From Hansfordia pulvinata (taxonomy: Eukaryota; Ascomycota; Sordariomycetes; Xylariales), in contig BJKQ01000002.1 of assembly GCA_006538405.1 (NCBI GenBank), positions 682,001-746,000 on the forward strand: a stretch of 64,000 nt of DNA, written 5' to 3'. Position 1 is the first letter of the stretch, and every line of letters starts with the position of its first letter. Below are positions 55,043 to 64,000 of the stretch, piece after piece. Made by a program: the position numbers and the translations under genes. Under the pieces are notes generated by a model. It did not search any database, had not been told where the DNA came from, and saw only the letters and a list, made by a program, of their open reading frames with translations.

Positions 55043-56203
55043 TACGAGTGACCGTGCTGGGCGGGAGGGGGCGCAGTGGGAGAGGCGCCTCGATTTCGGG
55101 GAGTCCAACTCACAAGGATAGCTGGTTGATCGTCGTTTGGGGAGGGAAAACAGAAAGAAGAAAAGCCGCTCACCCAGACGGCCAGTAAAATCAACATGAC
55201 AGAGCGGGTGGTGGGTGGCCTTCGACCACGGGCGTCGACGACTTGACGATGACGCCCGGCCTCTTTGTCGCCCGAGAGCGCGTGCATTAGGCAGCCCGAG
55301 CGTGGTCTTCGGCCGGCCAAACTGCCATTGTTGTGTCATGTAGACTCCTTGAGATGAAGTTGTGGACTCGAGCGTGTGGGTTTGGATGCACAATACAAAG
55401 AAGTTGAGGGTTCCAACCTAACATTATGCACACCTGCTTTAGGTACTTACTTTACCTAAGGGAGCAAGTGGTCTTGCCCAAGTATTTGGTTGTCCCAAGG
55501 CCTCTTCGCTTCTCGCCACTGGAAATGGATGACACCATGGTAGGAAGGCACGACTGTGCTGTAGGAGGGCGTCTACGAGGTAATTACAGGGCTACTGGAC
55601 GGACTGGAGAGCTCTCCGTTCTGGAGCGTTAATACCACTGCTTACAGGTGCTTATACCAATAGTTCCTACGTAATCCGACCCATCTTGTCCCACGATTCA
55701 ATGGTTCGGCACGTGGAAAACGGCCAGTTATTACTACATCCGGATCCAGGCTCTCGTTTTTCCTCACTGGGCGACTCGGCTTGGTCTTGGTCGCGCCCGA
55801 TTTGTTTAACTGGTGGCGACCGGCGCTTCCACCTTCGCCGCGACGAGTGCGGTTCCGGCGTGCTCCTACAAAATCCAGACGTGGCGACGGCCCCCAGCCC
55901 AATCCAGAATGTCGAAAATGGAAACATCAACTCTTCTGGAAAGATCTGGGGGCGGGAGGCACATAAGAAGGCAATAGACGCCCTTTTGATTATATGAAAA
56001 AGAAAAAACTAAAAAAAAAAAAAAAAAACTTGGTGCTGGCGCGAAGCCCGTGAGACGACTTTTAGTATCTTGGGTACTGGGCAAAAGGCATTAAAAACCA
56101 CGGGGGCTCCCCGAGACCGCAAGCCAGGGTCGTCAGTCACGCACCAGCACATTGGCGCCTTGTCTTGGCCCTTTGTTACTTGGCCGTGTCTTGATAGCCC
56201 CTC
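55043..56203. other. Intergenic, no gene seen
   Basis: About 1.16 kb between same-strand genes. A poly-A tract lies at about 56011-56028. Confidence 0.45.
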
Positions 56204-56914
56204 ATGCGCCTTCTTCAGCCCTTCCTGCTCGTCTCTTGCGCCGCCTCGGAGGCCTACGGTGCCCCAGCAGCAGCAGGCGTCGACGGCGAGGCCTCGGGCC
56301 AGGGCCTCCGCAGCCGCACGCCCGCCGTTCCGACCCGCTTTACCCGGTGGTATCCCACCGCGGAACATCCCACCATCGTCAAAGAGAGCGACCTGACGGT
56401 GGTCGAGCAGCTCGAGCATAGCGACGAGTTGAAGATGAAGGACAAGGAGGGCCGGTTGCTCTACGTCAGACGGTCGCCGCCGCTGACGGCCGCCAAGGGA
56501 ACAGACGAATGGATGTACAGCATGAGCAACACGAAGAAGATTGCGGACGAAGTCGATGTGTACCGGCAGCTGGAGGGCCGCCGAATCGCCCCTCAGTTCC
56601 GCGGCCTGCTCGAGGACAGCTCCGGCCAGGTGAACGGGTTCATGTCGGACTGGATCGACGGGGAGCACCCCGACAGCCGGCCGGAGAAGGAGAAGTGCTA
56701 CGAAAAGCTCCAGAAGCTCCATTCCATGGTCTGGGTCCACGGCTTCGCCATCCCCAGGTCCTGCATCATCGACGAGCACGGCGAGGCCTGGCTCGTTAAC
56801 CTCGAGGGCGCACACGCTGTCAAGGACACAGACCCACTCGCGATGTTCCGGTCCGACAGGTGGATGCTGGGGTACGAAGACGACAGTGACGACAGTGACG
56901 ATGACCCGATCTGA
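56204..56914 (+). CDS. Secreted protein-kinase-fold protein lacking catalytic residues
   Basis: Single exon, 236 residues. Residues 1-19 look like a signal peptide (MRLLQPFLLVSCAASEAYG). The body resembles the aminoglycoside-phosphotransferase/eukaryotic-kinase fold: an N-lobe with KEGRLLYVRRSPP, a helix with KKIADEVDVYRQLEGRRIAP, a hinge FMSDWIDGEHPDSRPEKEKC, and the catalytic-loop region WVHGFAIPRSCIIDEHGEAW. The expected HGD..N loop reads HGFAIPRS and the DFG/DFE position reads NLE, so the catalytic aspartate and metal site appear lost. The tail is acidic (DDSDDSDDDPI). It is probably a pseudokinase. The signal peptide could instead be a hydrophobic N-terminus on an intracellular protein. 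Confidence 0.7.
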   Translation: MRLLQPFLLVSCAASEAYGAPAAAGVDGEASGQGLRSRTPAVPTRFTRWYPTAEHPTIVKESDLTVVEQLEHSDELKMKDKEGRLLYVRRSPPLTAAKGTDEWMYSMSNTKKIADEVDVYRQLEGRRIAPQFRGLLEDSSGQVNGFMSDWIDGEHPDSRPEKEKCYEKLQKLHSMVWVHGFAIPRSCIIDEHGEAWLVNLEGAHAVKDTDPLAMFRSDRWMLGYEDDSDDSDDDPI

Positions 56915-57220
56915 CCAGTCGACTTTTCTGCCGTTTCTGCTCTGCGCCGGTGGAGGTCCGTGCTAAGATCAAACGTCGAATCACTCGATCAGCAGAAATC
57001 GTCCTTGTTAACTTAGAACACAGCTTTGACTTCATATTTCGTATCAAAGTTATGCCATTGCAATTCACATTCCCATACTCGCTCCGCTTGTTGATTCAGC
57101 CAAACCCGGAAAAAAAAAAATAACGCCTGAACGATGCCCAACTCTTGTCTGAAATAAAAAAGAAAAACAGGATGAGAAACATAGTATAAGGAAAGCCCCA
57201 CGGTACTGTCCAAAGTCCAT
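56915..57220. other. Convergent intergenic region (306 nt)
   Basis: Holds the 3' untranslated regions of two converging genes. A poly-A run lies near 57110-57120. Confidence 0.5.
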
Positions 57221-58102
57221 CTACCCAACAAGGGCGGCGACGGCCTCGCCCGCGCCCTCGCCGCCGCCGCTGACGCCCTTGGCGGTCTGCGCCTCGACCC
57301 TCCGCCTCTCCAGCTCCGTGACGCCGCTGACCACGATCTCGTCGACCTGGTGCTGGCCCAGCGGCTGCTGCGCGTGGTGGAACTCGAACCTGCCCGACTG
57401 GTGTTTGGCGGTCCGCGGGCCCTTGTCGAGGTAGAACGTGGCTAGGGGTTGCTGGTGGTGGTGGTGGTGATGCTTCCCGCCGCCGCCTCCGCCTCCGCCA
57501 TACAGCACGAGGTCGCCTCCCTCGGCCTTCCAGGCCAGGCGGCCCTGGCCCGCGACGCTGTCGAACTCCTTGCGCCAGCGCACCTCGCGCCGGCCGCCCC
57601 CCGCCGCGCCGGCCAGCACGAGCTCCATGTCCACCTTGGACGTCGTGAACGAGTGGAACGTGGCGCTGCCCACCGGCTCCCCCGACCCTCCTCCTCCTCC
57701 TCCTCGCGTGATCTTGAGCGAGTCGTGCGTGGACATGGAGGACGAGTACTCGACCGTGTAGGCCGCCTGGCGCGTCTCGGCGGAGACGAGGCTCCACGTG
57801 CGCTTGCCGCCGCCTTCCTTGAAGAGCAGGGCCGCGGGGGCCCGGGCCGCCGGCGGGGCGTGGAAGCCGTACTGCTGCTGGGCGTACTGCGGATGGGGGT
57901 GGCCGTAGCCGTAGGGCGGTGGCTGCGGCGAGGCGCTGCCGCCCTGGCTGTATCCGTAGCCGTAGCCGGACCACTGTTGAGGCGGCGGCGGCGGCGGCCC
58001 TTGGTCGTATGGATAATGCTGCTGCTGCTGCTGGCACGGACTCGACGAGTGCCCGGTGGCGAGCTTCTGGGCTTCTGCGAGGAGGCGATCGACCAGCGGC
58101 AT
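57221..58102 (-). CDS. Unnamed protein with Gln/Pro/Tyr-rich N-terminus and a conserved beta-rich domain
   Basis: Single exon, 293 residues. Residues about 20-85 are low complexity (Gln, Pro, Gly-Tyr repeats, as in YGYGYSQGG). The rest is an alternating strand pattern: RTWSLVSAETRQAAYTVEYS, GSATFHSFTTSKVDMELVL, VRWRKEFDSVAGQGRLAWKA and SGRFEFHHAQQPLGQHQVDE, ending in a helix ELERRRVEAQTAKG. This resembles fungal beta-barrel-like proteins of unknown role. There is no signal peptide. His/Gly insertions are coded by simple repeats. I cannot assign a function. Confidence 0.72.
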   Translation of the reverse strand: MPLVDRLLAEAQKLATGHSSSPCQQQQQHYPYDQGPPPPPPQQWSGYGYGYSQGGSASPQPPPYGYGHPHPQYAQQQYGFHAPPAARAPAALLFKEGGGKRTWSLVSAETRQAAYTVEYSSSMSTHDSLKITRGGGGGGSGEPVGSATFHSFTTSKVDMELVLAGAAGGGRREVRWRKEFDSVAGQGRLAWKAEGGDLVLYGGGGGGGGKHHHHHHQQPLATFYLDKGPRTAKHQSGRFEFHHAQQPLGQHQVDEIVVSGVTELERRRVEAQTAKGVSGGGEGAGEAVAALVG

Positions 58103-59534
58103 GTTGGAGTGATGATGATGAGGTTGTGGTGTATTGTTTGCTCAGGTGGGATATCGGGTTCAGGTAGTTGGGACGATTATTTGTTCTTCTTATCTGATGC
58201 TCTGTGGTGAAGCCGGCTGTGAGTCTGCATGCTCATCATGAGGGGCAGCGGGAGCTCATGTGTATATATATATATAAATATTTTAGGTATATATATATCG
58301 GTATGCTCGTATTGTTGTATGGACGAGTACGGTACTCAGCAGTCAGGAACCATTGCCACGAACAAACATGGACTCAGCGACGAAGATCACCACCCAATCC
58401 CTATTAGATCAGAGCACAGCACGGCACAGCACAGCAAAGCGCAGCACAGCCCTGCCAAAATCCACCACCCTCCCGATGAGCCACGCGAGGTGGCGAGCCA
58501 AAGGCAGCCCATGCAAGCGCGGTCAGGCACAGCCAGGAACGATGACAGCCCCGGAGCCAGCAAGTCGGGGCCCCTCCGACGTCAGCGGTGGCCGATCGGC
58601 GCCCGAGGAGCCCTATCACAGGCCTCGCGTATCCCCACCACGTATCTGCAGCCCGTCCGAGTGGGGAAAAAGCCACCGCGCGCCGAGCGACTTGTGAATT
58701 CAGCTTCCTGGACAGATGCCATGTACGCATGTATTCAAGCTATCCGCGTATTAACAAATTTCTGACAGCCTGCATGTACAAATACCTTAGCCGCAGGTCG
58801 CAGCTGTGGCTGGGTGGCCAGCTGCCGCCAAGCGAGGCTATCGTCAGAGCTGAATCCCCAGGACCTGGGCCCAAGCGGCACGATGACGAACGGCCACCAT
58901 GTATTTTTCTTCATTTGGCCAACTTCCATTGTGAAGGGTCGCGAGCAGAGGAGGGGGACAATTAATGGAGCCGAACAACTCGACGCTGACTTCATGTCAC
59001 TGTTGACCGTTGCGCCGTGTCTTCCAACCCCCCTCAATGACGCGCACCCTGCCTTCGCATGACCTCGCCGATGGTTAGACTGGGAGACGCTTTTTGTCCG
59101 CGCTCGTATTCAAAGCCCGGCAATTGGACGTGCTCGCCCATGTGTGAGCGGAGGGAAGGGCCACCTGGACGTCATCTCGACGCTGCTTGTCGGAAGCTCC
59201 CACCGCCAACGTGTCATTGTCCACCATCGACGAGCCCGGGCTGCCAGACAGAGCTGCGATAGTTGCCAGGCTTTATTGACGTGTCCTTTGATTGACTTGT
59301 TCTGTCACTCCCCAGATGTACGAGTACATGCTCGTCACGAGGCTTCGTCAGTCGACCGTCGACTTGCAGGCTCGCGGGCGGCTCCACGGCGGCCTGTTGA
59401 TTATGCGTGCGCACGAAGCGGGGGGCCTGTATTCAGTCTGTGACTATCTAACCTATCGTCTACATACCCAGAGTTGAGTTGATATAGAGCAGTTCCGCAT
59501 CTCGCACCGAGACCGGGAAGGCAAGGCAAGCACC
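58103..59534. other. Intergenic, no gene seen
   Basis: Promoter of the gene at 58102 and the 3' flank of the small secreted gene. It contains TA microsatellites at 58262-58300, an AGCAC-type repeat near 58413-58450, and TACGAGTAC at 59319-59327. Confidence 0.45.
58262..58300. repeat. TA microsatellites
   Basis: Two TATATATA arrays separated by a short AT-rich linker about 160-200 nt upstream of the gene starting at 58102. Confidence 0.85.
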
Positions 59535-59903
59535 TCATTTGAGCTTCCAGATATCGCGCACCTGCTCTGCGCCCCAGCACTCGCCTGTCTTCGAATCCCA
59601 ATACATCTCGAAAACACCATCAACCCCCCTGAGGCTGCCCTGCTTGCCATCTGTCCCTTCTCTGGATATGAATAGGCGCCACGATATGTCCTTATTCTTG
59701 CATCGTAGACCTTCCCCAATGGAGGCAAGCTGTTCTATGGCAGCTTTGCGCCCGGTGCTGTACATTTTCCCTCTGTCGTCACGATCATACTGAACGTTGA
59801 CGACAGGGTACAGCACATCCTTTCTGGCATTCTGGGCCATTATATAATCGGCCGCGAGGACAGCAGTCACCTCGGCCAAGAAGCAAATCGTTATGAAGCG
59901 CAT
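59535..59903 (-). CDS. Small secreted protein, candidate effector
   Basis: Single exon, 122 residues. Residues 1-18 form a signal peptide (MRFITICFLAEVTAVLAA). The mature protein has two cysteines (GLRCKNKDISW and TGECWGAEQVR) that could form one disulphide, plus VLYPVVNVQYDRDDRG and a C-terminal DIWKLK. I recognise no family. The ATG at 59903 was chosen because it starts the signal peptide. The frame remains open 55 codons upstream to an ATG at 60068, but that would bury the signal. The gene is isolated in long flanking spacers, as effector genes often are. Confidence 0.68.
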   Translation of the reverse strand: MRFITICFLAEVTAVLAADYIMAQNARKDVLYPVVNVQYDRDDRGKMYSTGRKAAIEQLASIGEGLRCKNKDISWRLFISREGTDGKQGSLRGVDGVFEMYWDSKTGECWGAEQVRDIWKLK

Positions 59904-61057
59904 GGTGTGCACGATGCAACTCGGGGTGTAGACTGGGGGATAGGGTCCTAAAGACGGATATGCAAGGGTGCCAGGAGAATAAAACGCAGTGACTATGATG
60001 TCCGCCTCGAGTTTTTGTGGTGTATCGAGAGCCGCGAACGAAGAACTGCCCACGCTCTCGTCGCTCACCCTGGCGGTCCCGATATTTATACTTGCTTGGA
60101 CGCTACAGCACCGTCACAGTGCCGCTCATCTCTTCACCTGTTCGCCCCTTTCCCCGAGTGGCGATCGCAGCAAGCTTCACTAGGTCCCCTCGGCCTCCCC
60201 TCGTGTTGCCTCCTAGCCGTCGGCACGCAATGCGGGCCCAGATACGAAAGTGGCTTGTGGAACTCGGTGACCTCTTGCCTCGGGGACACTGACAACGAAG
60301 GGTCGGCGACCATGCTGAGGCTAGCCTTTCGAGATTTCAGGTCTCCCCGCGGGCACTGAAAACGGACTCACTTCTGGAGCATTTGTAGATAAGTCTGTAC
60401 AGATTACGGAGATGTCTTTGACCGAAGCTTCGATGCGGACAAGATCTTTATGTAATGCGAACGCCACCTCCATGGGAAGTTGAAGTGGCTTTGCGAGTTC
60501 AGGGACACTGTACTCGTACATTCATGTGTCAAACCGGGAGTTGATGGTGATCTGCCAGACTGACAGGACGGATATGCACATACCGGGTATGCATATAAAC
60601 AGCTTGTCTCTGGGCTGCCGCACTGCAGACTGGGAGCTGTCAATGTGCAGTGTTCAGTTGCACGTGCTTCGGTGTGAGGCTGTCAAATCAGACATGACCT
60701 CACCCCGGGGCCACAGTGATTATCGCGACAACAGCATACGACTACCCTCGCCCCCCCGACATCCACGCCAACCTGACAGGTGCCCAAGGTGCACTGCAGC
60801 CATATCAACGACACTCGCCTAGTACATCACTTTACCAGCGCGCAGCTACTACAACCTGACCAACCGCCCGCTCGCTCGCTCCCACACCCGCGCCCCAACG
60901 TCCCGGCAACGAGGAGATGACCACGTCGTAGGCGCGGCGCGCACGACAAGCCCACCAGCCGGGCCCTTCCCGCCTTCCCGACGCCCACTCGCCGCAAGTC
61001 CGAAAAGACCTTCTTCACGGCATCCCGCCACCGCCGCCGCCGACCAAGATACAAAAG
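59904..61057. other. Divergent intergenic region small secreted gene / MDM10
   Basis: 1.15 kb with both promoters. TACGAGTAC (reverse) at 60510-60518. No gene seen. Confidence 0.5.
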
Positions 61058-62509
61058 ATGCGCGAGTTCATGGACTACCTCCAGTCGTCCTTCTACGCGG
61101 CCACGGGCTGGGACCGCGACAACTCGTACTCGACGCTCAACGCCACCTCGGACGCCCTGCTGGCCTTCCCGACCCCGCGCGGCCTGCGCCTCTCGCTGTC
61201 CTCCCTGTCCACCCCGCGCTTCGCCACCGCCTACCAGCTCGGCACCGTCGGCGTCGTCGACGGCTCCGTCTCCTACCTCTACTCCACCGCCCCGCTGCTC
61301 AACGCCGTCGCCCAGTCCGACAGGACCCCGCTGCCCGACCTGCTGCGCGGCTACCGTCCGCTCAAGGCCCTGCCCGCGGCGGCAGCGGCGACGTCGGCGT
61401 CGACAGCAGAGGGCGGCGGCCGCCGCCGCGGGGGCCGCGGCTGGGATGGCCGCGGCGGCACGGACACGCTGGCCTACGGCCGCCTGTACCTGCCCATGTC
61501 CATGCTCGAGGCGCTGGTCGTCAAGCGCGTCTCGCCCGCCCTGCAGATGCAGGTGAGCGCCGTGTCGGACCGCGACCTCAAGAACGGCGGCACCGTCCTC
61601 GGCATGGTGCAGTACGACGTCGGGCGCTACGGCGTCGAGGGGCTCGCCTCCTCGGACGGCGGCCTCCTGGGCGTCCGCGGCCTGTACAACTTTGGCGGCG
61701 ACGTCGAGGACGTGGCGGCGACGGCGACGGCGAGCCGGCCCAACAACAACAGCAGCAGCAATGGTGGCGGTGTCGAGAGGGACCGCATCTACGGCCGGCT
61801 CAGCACCGGCGCGGAGCTGTACTACGGCACCCTAAACAAGTCGGGCGGCATGAGCGTCGGCATGCGCTTCGCGACGCTGCCGGCGCACACGGGCACGCCG
61901 CTGACGGCGACCATGACCATCAACCCGCTCGTCGGCAACATGAGCTGGACCTACTCGGTCATGGCCGGCAAGTACTGCTCGCTGGCCTCCATGATGAGCT
62001 TCAACGTCTACAGCTACGAGAGCGACTGGGCCGTGGGGATGGAGCTGTGGCGGAAGAAGGGCGACTGGACCGTCAGCGGCGGCGGCGGAGGAGGAGGAGA
62101 CGAGGACGAAGCCGCGCCCACGCCCGAGCCGCGCGAGAGGAGCTTCCGGGCCAAGATGGAGTGGCGGCGGGACGAGCCCCTCGCGGAGCTGCTGGCGGCC
62201 AGCGCCTCCGAGGAGGCGGCCGAGCCCTCCTCCTCCTCGTCCCTGGCCGGCGGCGGCAGCCTCGAGCCCAGAGCACGCGACCGGAGCTTCCAGGCCAAGA
62301 TGGAGTGGAGGCCGGACGACGACGAACGACGCGACGAGGACGAGTACTCCGGAGTCCTCAAGGCGCGCCTGGACCAGCATCTGCGCGTCGGCCTGCTCTG
62401 GGAGGGCAGGGTCAAGTCGCTCCTCTTCAGCCTCGGCAGCGGCGTCGACCTGCGCCGCCTCGACTCGCCCTTCCGCACCCTGGGCCTGGAGCTGCAGTTC
62501 TCGTCTTAG
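61058..62509 (+). CDS. MDM10: Mitochondrial outer-membrane beta-barrel protein Mdm10
   Basis: Subunit of the ERMES complex joining ER and mitochondria, and a partner of the SAM complex in beta-barrel assembly. Single exon, 483 residues, within the fungal range. The N-terminus is diagnostic: MREFMDYLQSSFYAATGW, then NATSDALLAFPTPRGLRLSL and FATAYQLGTVGVVDGSVSYL. The body alternates strands, such as LQMQVSAVSDRDLKNGGTV and TPLTATMTINPLVGNMSWTY. It ends on the barrel-closing segment FRTLGLELQFSS. Low-complexity inserts (Gly/Arg near residue 120, Ala/Ser/Glu near 350-410) contain a duplicated RSFxAKMEWR element. No targeting presequence is expected for an outer-membrane barrel. Confidence 0.94.
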   Translation: MREFMDYLQSSFYAATGWDRDNSYSTLNATSDALLAFPTPRGLRLSLSSLSTPRFATAYQLGTVGVVDGSVSYLYSTAPLLNAVAQSDRTPLPDLLRGYRPLKALPAAAAATSASTAEGGGRRRGGRGWDGRGGTDTLAYGRLYLPMSMLEALVVKRVSPALQMQVSAVSDRDLKNGGTVLGMVQYDVGRYGVEGLASSDGGLLGVRGLYNFGGDVEDVAATATASRPNNNSSSNGGGVERDRIYGRLSTGAELYYGTLNKSGGMSVGMRFATLPAHTGTPLTATMTINPLVGNMSWTYSVMAGKYCSLASMMSFNVYSYESDWAVGMELWRKKGDWTVSGGGGGGGDEDEAAPTPEPRERSFRAKMEWRRDEPLAELLAASASEEAAEPSSSSSLAGGGSLEPRARDRSFQAKMEWRPDDDERRDEDEYSGVLKARLDQHLRVGLLWEGRVKSLLFSLGSGVDLRRLDSPFRTLGLELQFSS

Positions 62510-64000
62510 GACGGACGGCCCGTTCCTCGGCGGCCTAATAAGAATCTCCCCGTGTCGCTCGCATGAACGTCCGGAGCCCCCCTCCCTCTAATAAGACCGA
62601 CGAACATCAATGTAGCGCAAGCGCCGGGCCAGCTCGCTTGGCTTTCCAGTCACTCCCAGGGGGGCGTGTCGTATGAACCTGATGAATGTGCCTGGCACCC
62701 ACCGGGCAGGCCTGGCCGGGTGGGCTGGGAGGGCTGATGAAAAGGTGGGTTTCTTTGCACCTGTTTGCGCGCGAAAGAGATTCGGCCGAGTCTTGGCCTC
62801 GACCTGAGGAGGACCTTGATGGCCGCCTGTTCGCGCACGCGCGCCTCGTGGCCCCCCATTGGCACTCGAGGCGCCCCAGGGTGCCGGCTCAGATCCTCCG
62901 ACGCGCCGGGGCGATCATCTCGCTACCGAGAACATGTCGAGCCTGGACTGCTCGGTCGAGGCACTCGATCGGGGTGAGCATGCATGGGGGAGGCCGGACG
63001 AGGCAGCAGACTGGAGGACTGGCCTGGAGTCCCACGTTGTTGAGGCCCCGCTGGCCGCCATGGCTCATCGGCATCGCAGCCGGGTGGGTGGTTCTTCTTT
63101 GCTCCCTTGGCTCGAAAGCTTGAAAGCAGGTCCCGAGCCTTGCGTCTGGGGCACGGCGAACGCGGTGCCCTTCCTTGCAGAAAACCGTCCCATGGTCTCT
63201 AATGGAGCGGATTGCGACGCCCAGAGGAGCCGGCAGCTAGGCCTTGGCCATGCTTGGCCACGCTCACTGCAGCCGCAAGCGCAGCAATCACGAGACCTGG
63301 ACGGGTGCATCAAACGTGGTGCCTGGGCATACTGCGGCCGTGGTGGCCGGGCATACCGCGGCCGTGGTGGCCGGGTTCTGCCCTGCGCAGTGACGCGGAC
63401 ATTTGGCACAATAGCCGGAGCGGCATGACGCACGAGGGCAGCAGTGCGGGTGTTCGCAGCACCGTGTTGCCGCATCGTCTGACGTCGCACGGGAGCTCTC
63501 AGAGAGCTCTCTGTACTCGTACTACTTTCTTGTAACTTGGTTCCCAGATGGGGCATACCCGTCCGTACCACGTGTATACAATCAATAAACAACGGACTAC
63601 CACCCCTAACAGGAGAAAAAGCGACGAGGCCGACAGCGCCAGCAATCACCTATCCTCCCTACCGCGGCCGTGACACATGGCGCTGCGACACAAGGACCCG
63701 GCGGGTGCTCATACGGTCTTCCCTGACCGCGGATGGTCGCGTACGAGTATTCGCGTCGGCGTTGCAGTCGTACGACGATTTTCGAAAGCTGCTCCTCGTG
63801 GACGCATTGGGGAGCCAGGGACACGTTCAGCTCTGCTGAGCGATTATTCATTCAACTGGTTCACAGTCTACTCGTACCACGTCTCTGAGGAACCCCCACC
63901 GCGTCCCTCTCTGACTGGGAGCATCCTGATTGCGCTCTGCTGGGTGGCAGCGGGGACGAACGGGGCTGCTGCAAGCATCTGTGGAATGCCACGGCAAATG
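62510..64000. other. Terminal intergenic stretch, no gene seen
   Basis: About 1.5 kb downstream of MDM10. It has a 24-bp duplicate at 63334-63375 and TACGAGTAC (reverse) at 63513-63521, with near-copies at about 63735 and 63868. Confidence 0.45.
63334..63375. repeat. 24-bp direct duplicate
   Basis: Unit GCGGCCGTGGTGGCCGGGCA.. at 63334-63357, followed directly by 18 nt of a second copy. Confidence 0.85.

Noticed and set aside
61832..62380. Antisense frame in MDM10
   Set aside because: Composition-driven shadow with Val/Ala/Gly-rich translation.
1..64000. tRNA or 5S rRNA genes
   Set aside because: No stretch with both A and B box patterns and a cloverleaf was found by eye. A covariance search would be decisive.

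Overview
The window is nuclear DNA of a filamentous ascomycete, most likely a Sordariomycete. The evidence is short spliceosomal introns (about 55-160 nt) with GT..AG ends and GCTAAC/GCTGAC branch sites, GC-rich third codon positions, long GC-poorer intergenic stretches scattered with TACGAGTAC and (GGTA)n-type motifs, and fungal-type gene families (Mvp1, Mdm10, Dcn1, chitin-synthase-like GT2, GT62). About 24 protein genes can be supported. I saw no tRNA, rRNA, CRISPR array or intact transposon.

Layout. 0-10 kb: COX4 (minus), a small secreted protein (plus), and DCN1 for cullin neddylation (minus). 10-19 kb: the sorting nexin MVP1, mitochondrial ribosomal protein uL15m and a 14-TM drug/toxin-type MFS pump, all minus. 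19-35 kb: a cysteine-synthase/rhodanese fusion, an F-box protein, LSM3, a large mitochondrial protein, the GPI12/PIG-L deacetylase, a DUF7719-like membrane protein and an unnamed membrane protein. 36-55 kb: a block of glycan genes. 56-62.5 kb: a secreted kinase-fold protein lacking catalytic residues, an unnamed intracellular protein, a small secreted protein and the ERMES subunit MDM10.

The most interesting part is 36.7-55.0 kb. It holds a GH18 glycosidase, a nucleotide-sugar 6-dehydrogenase whose catalytic motif is of the bacterial UDP-HexNAc (WbpA/WecC/TviB) type, a chitin-synthase-like GT2 polymerase divergently transcribed from that dehydrogenase, a NodB polysaccharide deacetylase, a GT62 (Anp1-type) glycosyltransferase and a sugar-porter MFS. 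Together they could make, modify and turn over an acidic or deacetylated amino-sugar polymer at the cell surface. This is inference from domain content and adjacency.

Ten positions were found where a conserved protein runs on only if the reading frame changes by a small indel. Seven are in the glycan block, two in the MFS pump and one in MVP1. Eight of the ten are single-base deletions, one is a 4-nt loss and one is a single-base insertion, and most fall in or near G/C runs. Read-level or assembly error is the simplest explanation, but pseudogenisation is not excluded. Intergenic spaces hold mainly microsatellites, homopolymers and promoter-like sequence.
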